From Pomphorhynchus laevis (Eukaryota; Acanthocephala; Palaeacanthocephala; Echinorhynchida; Pomphorhynchidae), in the NCBI GenBank assembly GCA_012934845.2, contig WNNJ02002366.1, positions 62,001 to 126,000 on the forward strand: DNA of 64,000 nucleotides, read 5' to 3'. The translations under genes and the position numbers were made by a program. The notes under the pieces were generated by a model. It was not told the origin of the DNA. It saw nothing but the letters and a program-made list of their open reading frames with translations, and did not search any database. Positions 54,190-64,000 of the stretch are shown piece by piece (positions within the stretch are counted from its first letter, which is position 1; the number at the start of each line of letters is the position of its first letter).

Positions 54190-54730
54190 AAATTTTACCT
54201 TAAAAATAATTTATTTTTCGTGGCAAATGCGTGCCGACGCACGTTACAAGACCGCAACAATAATAAACAAAAATCTAAGTCATGTGTCGAGAAATAATTA
54301 GGAACGGAGGAGGTATATGAATGCGATAAAGGATGAAGCGCGGCGGACGTCTGCGTCGCTGGAATTGGAGTAATTGGGAACGTGGATTAAGAGGGAATGA
54401 CGGAAACGCATCGATAAAGAGGTAGGGAGAGTGCCGTTTAACAGTGATGAGACGAAAAGTGACGAGAAGAAGACGGATTTGGATGTGGATGTGGATGGTA
54501 GGCTAGTCGAGTTGGGCAAGATGTGTAGATGTTTGGTGAAGGCGACGGAGACGTAGGAGCACTCGAACGGCGGAGTTGATAATGCGTTGTGGTGGTAGGA
54601 TGATGGATTTTGGAGAATTGGCGAAAAAGCTGAGGCGGAAATCAATTTTAGGGATAAGAAGCGATAAAAGCATAGACATACAGGAACGAAAGCCGATAAG
54701 GGGGCGAATACAACGGATGTCACGGATATT
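54190..54730 (-). mobile_element. GC-rich patch, possible LINE tail
   Basis: Much GC-richer than its surroundings, with many CG dinucleotides. The minus strand has a 141-codon Ser-rich open frame (54723-54298). Its 3' side carries GTGGCAAATGCGTGCCGACG, similar to the end of the LINE tails at 20640 and 37990 (GTGGCAAATGC). The protein frames themselves do not show the LWNSLP tail, so the link is tentative. Confidence 0.35.
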
Positions 54731-56599
54731 GACCAGTTATTAATCAGTTAGTTATATTCAGAATAAAAAATTAATACTAAATAATCATATAAATGTATAA
54801 AATTATTTGAGTTGTAAGAACTATCTTTTACGACATTATTAAAAGATAGATTCTTACGGCATAAGCAAAATATAGATTCTTACGACATTAGTTAGCGTTT
54901 CAGGCACATTTAGTGAATAACAGGCACACTAACATTTCAGACACAATAATATTCCAGGCATAATAACATTTAAATGAATTTCCTGTAATCAGCAATATTA
55001 ATAATTTCAATTTAAATATTGCTGATTAAGATTATGTACTACTAATTATTAAATCACTAAATATTTACTACTAATTATTTAATCTACTGAATATGCAATT
55101 TTTTGATAATTTAACATTCTAATTTATTAAATTAGAATAATTTAATAAATTAGATAATTCAATAATTAATAATTTAATTTTAATTTTTTAAAATTAAAAA
55201 AAAATAATTAAAAATCAGTTTAAATTAATTTAAGCTTATTATCTAATTATATTATTACTAATTAATTAAGAGCAACAATTGATATTCATACATGCATATG
55301 AATCAGTGAATGTGATAAATAGACTAAAATATTAAAAAAATGATCTATGAATTAAATCTAAATTTATTACAAGAACAACGCAATATTATATAATATTGCG
55401 TTGTATAAAATAATATATAGTGTGTCAGTAGCCATGATATTAGAATTTAATAAAGAAATCAATTGTTTAAATAGAAAAATTCTTGGGGCTTATTACATTC
55501 ATAATAGCTCTAATATTATTACGCAGAATAATAAACCTGACTTAATATTTAATATTTTGTAAAGATGTTGTAAACGATTCTTTTGTTTAAATATAAACTT
55601 TTATTTTTATTCTTTTATTTAATTTTGCTAGTACTTTTAATTATTATTTTTATATTTTTCTAATTTTTTCAAATTATCTATTTTGAATGGAAATATTATT
55701 GTTAACATTTTTGTTTTGTTTTTAAACTATTTTGAATCATCCTTTTTTATTACGTTTTGTGTACCTTCAAAAGTTGCCGAAATCTTGTCCAAAATTCAAA
55801 CAACAGTGAAAGCTGCTGTTTATCGCTAATAACAGCAGCACCTGCCTAAAGCAAATGGCGGGTGAAGTAAAAGTGAATAAATTTATATTATTTACAGATT
55901 TTAGGAACCGTCTATTTTCCGAATTAAATGTATGCTTTTCAAGAATAAGTTACAAAAATAATTTTCGGAACCATCTAAGAGTTGAATATTAGCTCTTCGT
56001 TGTTATTTTACTCCGAAAATAAAAAGGAATATAATTGTTTTAAATGGCATAAACAAATGATTAAACGTTCTAATGTTGATGTCATTAATTTTTATTAATT
56101 ATTAATAAAAATATTAATCATTAATACTTAATTATATTAATAATGATTAATTATTAATAATTATTGATTATTAATTTTTATTTTATTAAGCTCACATTAA
56201 TTTTAATTTCAAATAGTTATAGTATCATTTAAAAAATGTACAAAATTAGAAATAATCATTAATTTACCAATGAATCATATCAGATAATTGGATCTGCGTG
56301 TTTTATACTATATTAAAATTAAAAATATAAATAGATAATTATAAAAATAAATATTAATAAAATTATAATAAATTTTCATGAATAATATACAATGAATTTT
56401 AATTTAGATTATACGAATCTAAATTAAATACAAAAAAATATTTGTTTACTTATTGAATAAAAATTATTAGAATTAAATACACATATAGCATCAATGTATC
56501 GAAACATATATTTCATATATTTATATTGTTTAGATTTAGTTTTTACACAAGTTATGAACAAATTCATATTCTATAAAGCTTAAAAACAAGTCAGCTATA

Positions 56600-57005
56600 A
56601 TTGGGCTACTATTACCGTCCCATTGGAACACCTTTTACTTGTCTAAATATAGATGTCCCTACTTTTAAATAATTTTGATTTATCAAAATATTTAAGGATT
56701 CAATTAATTCAATTTTATCCATATATTTATATTTACTTGATGGTTTAATTTTTGTTAGATAGGCGTTATAATTATTATAACATATATATGTATATCTTTT
56801 TCCGAATATAAGGTTAATTAATTTTACTAATGCTTCTTTAATATCTACTAAATCTAGATTTGTATAAAGCGTACTAAAATCGTATGTATTTATATTTTGA
56901 AAATTTATTCCTTTTGTCTGTTCTAAAAATTCTTTTGTAGAATTAATACTGAAATAGTGTTTTATACCAGTATTAATTTCGATTACCCTAAAATATTTTT
57001 CGAGT
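56600..57005 (-). mobile_element. Penelope-like RT core fragment
   Basis: The minus strand reads INTGIKHYFSINSTKEFLEQ, INTYDFSTLYTNLDLVDIK, EALVKLINLIFGKRYTYI and FRQVKGVPMGR, covering PLE RT motifs up to the GxPMG block. It is close to the copy at 14752-15262. Its upstream end runs into unrelated AT-rich DNA at about 57005. A further scrap (CTAGATTTGTATAAAGCGTA) is duplicated at 57104-57125. Confidence 0.8.
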
Positions 57006-57220
57006 AAGTTCCAAATTTTTAAACTTATACAATTAATAAAATGATAATTAATAAAATTAATTATCAAATTAATTATCAATTAATAAAATTAATAATCTGT
57101 AAAATCTAGATTTGTATAAAGCGTACTAAAGTTTACTAAGATTATGTAATTCAAAAAAGCTCATCACTCTTACAGTGATGATCCATTTCTTTTATTTAGA
57201 ATTTTGAAGCAATTAAACAT

Positions 57221-57318
57221 TAATTTATTTTTATTTCGCTAGCTGCGGCTAGCATACTTAGAAACAAAACGTTTTGTTTCTAGTGATGCTAGCAGCAGCG
57301 AAATATAAAAATAAATTA
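57221..57318. mobile_element. 98-bp palindromic MITE-like element
   Basis: TAATTTATTTTTATTTCGCT pairs with AGCGAAATATAAAAATAAAT around a centre with ACAAAACGTTTTGT. It shares the TTTCGCTAG core with the 240-bp MITE family. Confidence 0.65.
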
Positions 57319-57429
57319 GATTTTATTGATTAATTATTAATTATTAAATTATCTAATTTATTAAATTATTAATTGTTAAATTATTAATTTAACAATTAAT
57401 AATTAAATAATAAAATAATTGTTTTTAAT

Positions 57430-57680
57430 AATCAAGTTAAAAAAATAAAATTTAAAATAAACGTCATTTTTATGAATTGACTAATAAATAACATACGTTG
57501 TATCAGAATAAGAATTAGAGGTCATCAGGAGGAACTGCTATGCTATCAGGTTTCGGCACCTATTCCTCGACCCAACATAGCAGCGGGGCCAAACACGTAC
57601 TAATGACGTATTTCCTCTGATAATCCAGTATTTTATTCTAATACAAAGTATATTATTTATTATCCATTCATAAGTACTTG
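57430..57680 (+). repeat. Dispersed pseudoknot repeat, copy 8
   Basis: Contains GAATTGACTAATAAATAACA, AGGAGGAACTGCTATGCTAT, CTCGACCCAACATAGCAGCG and GGGCCAAACACGTACTAATG. Both strands of the first stem are intact; the second has one mismatch (GGCACC). Confidence 0.7.
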
Positions 57681-58554
57681 TTTTAATAATAAGTTTTGCC
57701 ACAATTACTCTGTATTACCTCTGCATTATACACAAAGATGTTGACTTCGTATTTCTATTGTTTATAAATTAAATTTAATACGAAGAGGTTGTTCTTAATT
57801 AATTTGTGAATTGATTTTAAGTTAAATTGATTCTGATGTGTAATAAAACCTTACCGAAATGTGACGATTAAATTTAAAATTGAGATAATGCTTTGAATCT
57901 ATACATCCATGATATTATGGTAGCTTTTCTGCAAAAAGAGTAACTTAAAATAGTCTTTATTTTCAGCGTATGAGAGCGATAAAAAATGTTATATCGATGT
58001 GTAGCAAAGAAATGCTGCCAATATGTAAAAAATACAGAGATGCGCATTGTTTTGATGCTCCTAAGTACCCTGTATCTATGTGTGTTCCTGAAATGTAAAA
58101 TGATATTATTTGGAAATATACTGAACGTAACAGAAAATATCGTTGCTTTGTTAATTAACTACCACCTCAAGTGGGTGTTGATAGAGGAACTTATAGAGCA
58201 TATATAACTTAACACGGATAAATATATCGTCAACGGTTGATAACTGATTTTGTATTTAGAGATCGGAATATATAAACAGATTACGTTTTTTTTATTAGAA
58301 TAAGTAGAAAATTTCTGCAAAGCTAAACTAACAGGAAAATTGTGTTTCAAATTTTAAACATTAAATATAATTAATAAAAGAAATTAAATATATTCATTTT
58401 AGTTTAATTTTAATTTTAAAAGTTCAATTTTGAACTTTTATTATAGTTCAGAATAAACTGCTAACTACCTTAACAAATTGATAATAAATACTAAACCCAC
58501 AATCTTCTTCCATTTTAAATATATATTATTACAGGAACGAAGAAGAAAACATCC

Positions 58555-58608
58555 TTTATTTGATAAAAATTCTATTTCGATAGCTCCTGCTATCATCAGG
58601 ATTACAAA
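58555..58608 (-). mobile_element. PLE 3' tail motif
   Basis: The minus strand reads TAATCCTGATGATAGCAGGA then GCTATCGAAATAGAATTTTT, with a perfect GATAGC/GCTATC hairpin. It matches the plus-strand stretch at 62456-62510. Such CTGATGA-hairpin-GAAA tails are common near the ends of Penelope-like elements. Confidence 0.5.
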
Positions 58609-58617
58609 AAATGTTTC

Positions 58618-58910
58618 GCTAACAGATTATAACTAACAGATTATAACTAACAGGTTTTAACTAACAGGTTTTAACTAACAGGTTTTAACTAACAGGTTTT
58701 AACTAACAGGTTTTAACTAACCGATTTTAACTAACCGATTTTAACTAACCGATTTTAACTAACAGGTTTTAACTAACAGGTTTTAATAACCGATTTTAAC
58801 TAACAGATTATAACTAATATGTTTTAACTAACAGGTTTTAACTAACAGGTTTTAACTAACAGGTTTTAACTAACAAGTTTTAACTAACAGGTTTTAACTA
58901 AGAGGTTATA
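58618..58910. repeat. 14-bp minisatellite, about 21 units
   Basis: Tandem AACTAACAGGTTTT with variants CCGATTTT and CAGATTAT grouped in blocks, showing local spread of variants. It directly adjoins the PLE tail motif. Confidence 0.95.
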
Positions 58911-59117
58911 GTCGATATAGTTTTGCTTTTATGAAAAGTTTAGGAATAAATCTAGCATTTTTCTAGTTCTAGAGTATCACAAAGTATTTATTACAAGCAA
59001 ATATGTATTTTTATTGATCAAATAGAAGTAATTAATAGAAGTAAGTCATGCATGTTTTAATCAAAATAGCCATTATTAACTAATCACGAGTATTATGAAC
59101 TCGAAAGCATTTTTCAT

Positions 59118-59185
59118 GTTGTTAGTCGATATTAATTGGAACTCTAGGTTTGTACTTAAAAAGGGATTATCGACAATAGTTCATT
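59118..59185. repeat. Solo arm fragment of the foldback element
   Basis: GTCGATATTAATTGGAACTC, then AGGTTTGTACTTAAAAAGGG and GACAATAGTT, matches the start of the right arm at 60848. Confidence 0.7.
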
Positions 59186-60489
59186 ATTAAAATAACAAAA
59201 GATAATTTGTCATTATTTAGAGAGTTAAATTTGCTAAAAAAGTTTGATATGCACGTTTTATACAAAAACGTTTAAACCAGCTTCTTTCCGATATATTCAC
59301 AATACTGAATATTTTTCGACAATATGCATGCATAATCAGCTTATTATTTCATAATTGAATATCGTACTGTCGACCTGATCCGTAAATATTCTTAATTCTT
59401 TAAAACAGTATGTAAAAACAATAATTCTTTTTGGGAAGATTACATTATTTTTTATGAAATTAAAAAGAAAATTAAAATAACAAACAATTATGAACGAAAA
59501 TATAAAATCTATCATAGTTATATGTTTCTTTTGATAAAACAACGACTGCATTGTTTCTAAATATTTGAATTCTTACTTTTGTAGCTGATTAATATTAAAA
59601 GCTAAAAATAAAAATAACCTTATAGGCTGCAATGTTTCTAAATATTTGAATATAAAAAATTTAATATTTTTAAATATTTAAAAATAAAATTAACATTGAT
59701 CTTATTAATTGAGATTAAAAGCACTTAATACTTACACTATTAAGATTTTGTATATATTAAAAATTAATACAAATTAAAGATTATTGAAGGATGCCAAGTA
59801 ATTTTAAATTGGCTATGTTGAATATTGAAAGACTGTTGATTGACTGTTTATATTCAGAATTGTGTGATTGAGTTTACACTGCAATTTTATTTCAAATATT
59901 TCAGTACTGAATTGATGACATGTAAGTGTTCATATTTATTTGTCTATTTGTTTGTGGGATTTCAATTTTAGTAAAACTATAGTAAAGTTTCAATAATAAC
60001 TTATTAAAATGAGAATTTTTAAAACGTAAAAATTAAAATTAATAATTTAAATTTTAAATTTAAAAATTATTAAAACAGTTTTATTTATGAATGATGTGAC
60101 ATAGTTGCATGATGCTGTTATTTAAAAACTTTACATTGATTTGATCGTAATTCAAATAAAATTAATTCATTATTTTATTTTTCCTTTATTATTTACCTCT
60201 AACTTATTATTTAATAAAACCTTTTTGATAATTGTGAACTGTTTGATTGTCTTTCTACCGTTCTACTTTTTACCGTTTTTACATTATAACTCATATGTCT
60301 ACGAAATTAAAGAATATAAATGAACTGTTGATTGAGTTACGTAAATAATAAGTCAGTAGTCTTTAAAGTGGTTAACTGCTTTAAGTCAGTATTTTTAAAG
60401 TTCATAAGATACTTAGTGGGAAAATACTTATCAAAAAATACTTTACTTTTAAATAATTTAAGGAAATATCAACAGTGCAATATTACTCA

Positions 60490-61004
60490 ATTTTAACTTG
60501 AGTAATATCAGGTTCATTACAATAAAAAGAGGCACACAAAAGTCGGTAGCGTTCTCAAATACAACCATATACAACGGACAACTATTGTCGAAGAATGAGT
60601 ATAATCCCATTTTAAGCACAAACCTAGAGTTCCAAGAAATTATCCGAGTATGTTTTGAATATGAACTTTCTTTGCGTTAGCGATATGAGATAATAGTTGA
60701 CGCAGACTGGGACATTGCTAGTTATGCAAACCCTATTGGTCTGATGATTTTCGTCTTTGCATTTTGAACAGACTACTGGACGTATACACGCTGATTTCCT
60801 AATGCCCCAACTGCGGCATCGCAGCAGTATGGAAATGTGTAGTCGTTAGTCGATATTATTTGGAACTCTAGGTTTGTGCTTAAAAAGGGATTATAGGCAT
60901 TTTTCGACAATAGTTGTCCGTTGTCTATGGTTGTATTTGAGAACGCTATGACTATTCTGTGTCTCTTTTTATTGTAATAAACCTGATATTACTCTAGTTA
61001 AAAT
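60490..61004. mobile_element. Foldback element with ~155-bp inverted arms
   Basis: The left arm 60490-60645 (ATATCAGGTTCATTACAATA, TACAACGGACAACTATTGTC, GCACAAACCTAGAGTTCCAA) is inverted at 60848-61004 with few mismatches. A 200-base GC-richer spacer separates them. A solo arm piece lies at 59118-59185 (GTCGATATTAATTGGAACTC). No transposase seen; the spacer holds a short CPNCGIAAVWKC word of unclear meaning. Confidence 0.8.
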
Positions 61005-61619
61005 GCTTCTCTAAGGCCTGAAAGTCATCTTTTTTCATATCGGGTTCTATATTCCTAAGGCTTTAATAGGTTTGTAGAGGCAATACTGAATTAATTAAAA
61101 TTACTATCAAAGTATTTCAAAAAAATTTGCCAGTTCAATAGTAGCATAGAAAATTCTATATGGGTAGGTAAGTTTCCTGGCTGAGTTGTATAAGATCCTA
61201 TCAGAAGATTGCTGTCATATTCATCGACCTTTAATTATTTGAAAATTGTTATTTCCACCCTATTTAACAGTTTTTAAACTGGTGGAAGTTCATACATTCC
61301 AAAACAGGATTAAAATGTTGTGATAACTTTGAATATCAGAAACGAAGTTTTTTACATTCACAAGTGCAAAAATCAATAAACTTGCCTTATTTCATTAGTA
61401 TTTTCCATGATATTCGAGGCTTTTTCCATAATATGTTGATGAGCGCAAATCATGTTTTCCAGATTCACAATGAGCAACAAAATGAATAAGAAACAAAAAC
61501 AAATAAAAACAACAGTTTGATGTTTTTAAAACAACAAAAGCTTTTTTAAAGAAAATTAGTAATCATTTACTAACTTAAAGGATAACTTTATAAAAACAAC
61601 TATTGATATATTAATAAAA

Positions 61620-61895
61620 TTGATTCAAATCTTATGTCTTCTTGCGTTGGGCATCGTCTGTGGGTTCCTTGGGTTGCCCGGAAAGCTCTCCTTGTTTGCT
61701 GCCATCGTATTCCAGATCGAGACTACCTAAGTTATCGTCGTTTGATTAGGCCGGAGATACAGTAGTTACACCCGCTGACATTGATGCCGGCATGTGTAGT
61801 GTACATTCGCTCTCTGTCCATCGTCGACGCAAGGTGGCGTTGACCTGATCCGACAATCTATGATGCTTGCGGTTCATCGAATTGTGTGGAAAGTG
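61620..61895. other. GC-rich patch, unrecognised
   Basis: The minus strand begins MNRKHHRLSDQVNATLRRRW and, past a stop, ends KEPTDDAQRKKT. It is hydrophilic with charged ends. It lies beside inverted-repeat and PLE debris and is probably part of an element, but no domain is recognised. Confidence 0.3.
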
Positions 61896-61910
61896 TGGAT
61901 TTCCACACTT

Positions 61911-61992
61911 ATTTCGCTAGTAACTAGCGAAATTTTCTGAAAATGAATTTTCTTATGAATTTTCTGAAGATGCTAGTAGTTACTAGCGAAAT
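61911..61992. mobile_element. 82-bp palindromic MITE-like element
   Basis: ATTTCGCTAGTAACTAGCGA at the left and TAGTTACTAGCGAAAT at the right, with TTTTCTGAA words inside. Same core as 43071-43310. Confidence 0.65.
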
Positions 61993-62084
61993 ATCAAAAT
62001 GACTTTTCTTGTCGTTCAACTTTACCTAGTAGTTCGTGGATATTAAAAAAAATAAACCGAATATTGATTTAATAACAAATATTT

Positions 62085-62400
62085 TGGAATTGTAGTTTGT
62101 AGTTTATTCATAATTTAAAAATTATTAAATGTATATTAATCAATCCTACACTTAATTTTGTATTTGATTTTTTGTCTGTTCAATACAGAATGATTTGTGT
62201 TATAAATTTGTTGTTCATAACAATTATTAGCTGATCAAATGAGAGAGTGAACATACCTATAATTATTTTTCCTTTGAATAGTGTTTCTTTTGTCATTGTT
62301 ATTGTTTTTGTGTTCTTATCTCTGTTGTTGTTATCGTTCATTTTGTTGTTCATTGAATTTCAGTTTGATGTTTTGATGAAAAAAGAGGCACAATTAATCG
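62085..62400 (+). repeat. PLE-associated direct repeat, copy A
   Basis: TTGTAGTTTATTCATAATTT, CAATACAGAATGATTTGTGT and CTGATCAAATGAGAGAGTGA recur at 63645-63840 in the same order. Part of it (from TTGTAGTTTATTCATAATTT, then TGTTGTTTTTGTGTTTT-like sequence) is also at 63178-63300. Confidence 0.75.
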
Positions 62401-62455
62401 TTTTAGCTACTGCGATATGATAATCATCATATAACCAGCAATTTTTTAAAACTGT

Positions 62456-62510
62456 TTTATACAATGTTATCCTGATGATGCCAGTTATCTATCAAAATCC
62501 TATTTCAATA
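62456..62510 (+). mobile_element. PLE 3' tail motif
   Basis: GTTATCCTGATGATGCCAGT followed by ATCAAAATCCTATTTCAATA matches the inverted tail at 58555-58608. The preceding block (GCGATATGATAATCATCATA) is repeated at 62788-62810. Confidence 0.45.
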
Positions 62511-62974
62511 AAAATGCTATTAACTCTCTTCTTTGATCATAATTGATATCATTCTTCGTAATTTCTAAGAGGGGAATGTTAATTTTTTCAAAAGTTGTAG
62601 TTATCTTTAATGTTAAATCAAATATTAGATTTTTCAACACCTTAAATTTAAGCAGGTAAAATATTTTTCGAATTTTTATATACACAATAATGGCCTAATT
62701 CCATAAGGAATTAATTCATCAAAATAATTCATATTTTGATGAATTGATAAAAAAGAGAGACATAGCTAATCGTTTGAATTTCTGCGATATGGTAATCATC
62801 ATATAACTAGCAATTTTATATATATTAAACAACTAGAAATTTTTAAATATCTATAAATTTTCTATTGAAATCGATTTTTTTGTAGCTAGCTGCTACCGAA
62901 GAAGCACTTACAAGCAGCGGATAGATTATTCTTAAGAAGACCTTTGTAAAGCTAATAAAAAGGACCTTTGTCAT

Positions 62975-63180
62975 CTTCTAGATAGAAGGTTCTGCTCCAA
63001 AATTCTCAACACTTAACACTGAATGTTCAATGGAACAACACATTTTTTCAAAGTTTCCATTACGGAGTCGAGTGTGAGGTTATCAAAAGCCGCAGACACG
63101 TCTAGAAAATACAAAAGTGCCGAGTGTGTATTCTGATCCTTTGGGCTTTTTGTAAAAGGTCCAAAGGATCTCTGACCTTT
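62975..63180 (-). mobile_element. LINE RT motif A fragment (R1/Jockey-like)
   Basis: The minus strand reads HSALLYFLDVSAAFDNLTLD, then SVMETLKKCVVPLNIQ and VLRILEQNLLSR: a non-LTR RT motif A with flanks. Decayed beyond this point. Its upstream end coincides with the start of the 63178 repeat. Confidence 0.7.
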
Positions 63181-63300
63181 TGTAGTTTATTCATAATTTA
63201 AAATTATTTACTGTTTTTAATCAATCCTACAATTACTTTTACTTTAAATAGTAGTGTTTATGTTGTTGTTTTTGTGTTTTTATCTTTGTTGTTTGTGTTG
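63178..63300 (+). repeat. PLE-associated direct repeat, copy B (partial)
   Basis: TTGTAGTTTATTCATAATTT then TTAATCAATCCTAC matches copy A and copy C. It leads into the GIY-YIG fragment. Confidence 0.65.
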
Positions 63301-63560
63301 TTTATAATAGAAAAATACCAAAATTAAAAATATATTTAAACGCAAACCATATTACAATAAAGATGATATTGTATATCAAATACCTTGTGATGATTGTCAT
63401 TGAGTGTATATGGTTTCATCGTGACAGAGTTTATCAAAACGTATTGGTTAATATAAATATTATGTTAAAAAAGGAATCGGATTAGGGCTGTTATAGATCA
63501 TTCATTAAATAACGATCATAGAATAGGTTTAGATAGGAGTAAATTGATTTCGGATGGGAA
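63300..63560 (+). mobile_element. PLE GIY-YIG endonuclease remnant
   Basis: The plus strand reads RKPYYNKDDIVYQIPCDDCH, a stop, then VYMVSS and QSLSKRIG. After a shift it reads AVIDHSLNNDHRIGLDRSKL. These correspond to the VYxIPCxxCxxxYIGxTxRxLxxRxxEH core of Penelope-like GIY-YIG domains. The YIG glycine and the catalytic Arg region are altered, so it is inactive. Confidence 0.72.
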
Positions 63561-63644
63561 TAACGTTCGTTAATGTAAAATACAAGAGGCAGTTTTACGC
63601 AGAAAAATAATAAAAAATAAATGTTTAATAATAAATTGAATATT

Positions 63645-63840
63645 AATTTAATAACAAATATTTTGGAACCGTAGTTTGTAGTTTATTCATAATTTAAAAA
63701 TTATTTACTGTTTTTAATCATTCCTACTGTTAATTTTGTTTTTGAATAATTTTTTGTCTCTTCAATACAGAATAATTTGTGTTAGATATTTGTGGCTCAT
63801 AAAAATTATTAACTGATCAAAAGAGAGTGAACATATAATA
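63645..63840 (+). repeat. PLE-associated direct repeat, copy C
   Basis: Same order of words as copy A (CCGTAGTTTGTAGTTTATTC, CAATACAGAATAATTTGTGT, ACTGATCAAAAGAGAGTGAA). A and C bracket 1.2 kb that includes the GIY-YIG remnant, as terminal repeats might. Confidence 0.75.
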
Positions 63841-63914
63841 ATAAAGATTTTCTTAAATACAAAAATCGAGGAAAAACATGCAAAAGAGAAAAACAGTCAC
63901 TAAAAAATAATAGC

Positions 63915-64000
63915 TAGTCAGCTAAATCGGTCATTTTCTTCCGTCTTCAACTTTCGAACTACCGCCACAGATCCAGGGGGATCTGAGCCCGCCAACCGAT
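63915..64000. other. GC-rich sequence starting at the right edge
   Basis: Composition changes sharply after 63925 to GC-rich DNA with CG dinucleotides. The minus strand reads RLAGSDPPGSVAVVRKLKTE and stops soon after. It is likely the end of another element or gene extending beyond the window. Confidence 0.25.

Larger units (their letters stand above)
47332..64000. other. Upstream region without host genes
   Basis: After the first exon of unit 1 I see only element relics, tandem repeats and AT-rich DNA. No feature was found at 48400-49300, 51620-52460, 52860-54050, 54730-56550, 57690-58550, 58920-60480 and 61010-61610. A 5' non-coding exon and promoter of unit 1 may lie here but cannot be pinpointed. 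Confidence 0.5.

Overview
This window looks like an intron-rich, strongly AT-rich animal nuclear genome, most likely an arthropod. One host locus can be supported: a giant muscle immunoglobulin (Ig) protein of the zormin/kettin (sallimus, insect titin-like) type on the minus strand, from a start codon near 47.3 kb to beyond the left edge. Its exons are GC-richer than their surroundings, have GT/AG borders, and join with correct phase at every junction I checked. Assignment to zormin/kettin rests on the I-set Ig domains, the disordered Ser-rich regions and the short linker repeats; I could not run a search.

The locus reads as two consecutive minus-strand units. Unit 1 (47331 down to 24692, nine exons, 1770 residues) has a short N-terminus, two Ig domains, one 3.4-kb exon of low-complexity repeated sequence, two more Ig domains, and a short terminal exon with a stop codon and an AATAAA signal. 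Unit 2 (18701 down to the left edge, six exons, 970 residues visible) opens with a new ATG and carries four Ig domains plus thirteen copies of a ~20-residue Ile-Asp...Ala-Phe-Lys-x-Leu-Glu linker motif. These may be two isoforms or neighbouring genes; insect zormin and kettin are known to be made separately from one region.

The long introns, the space between the units and the region upstream of 47.3 kb hold mobile-element debris. This includes Penelope-like (PLE) reverse transcriptase and GIY-YIG fragments, a degenerate RTE-type LINE, Jockey/CR1-like LINE pieces, a LINE family with a Cys-rich C-terminal domain (two copies), a tRNA-derived SINE, inverted-repeat MITE or foldback elements, minisatellites of 14, 18 and 36 bp, and a dispersed repeat (at least seven copies) able to form an RNA pseudoknot. 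No rRNA, functional tRNA, CRISPR or bacterial-type operon was seen. From 47.4 to 64 kb I found no host gene, only element relics and AT-rich sequence.

The most interesting signals are the two-unit gene structure with a very short intron, the linker motif array, a perfect 247-bp duplication flanking the terminal exon of unit 1, the pseudoknot repeat, and hammerhead-like core words in a PLE-associated foldback.
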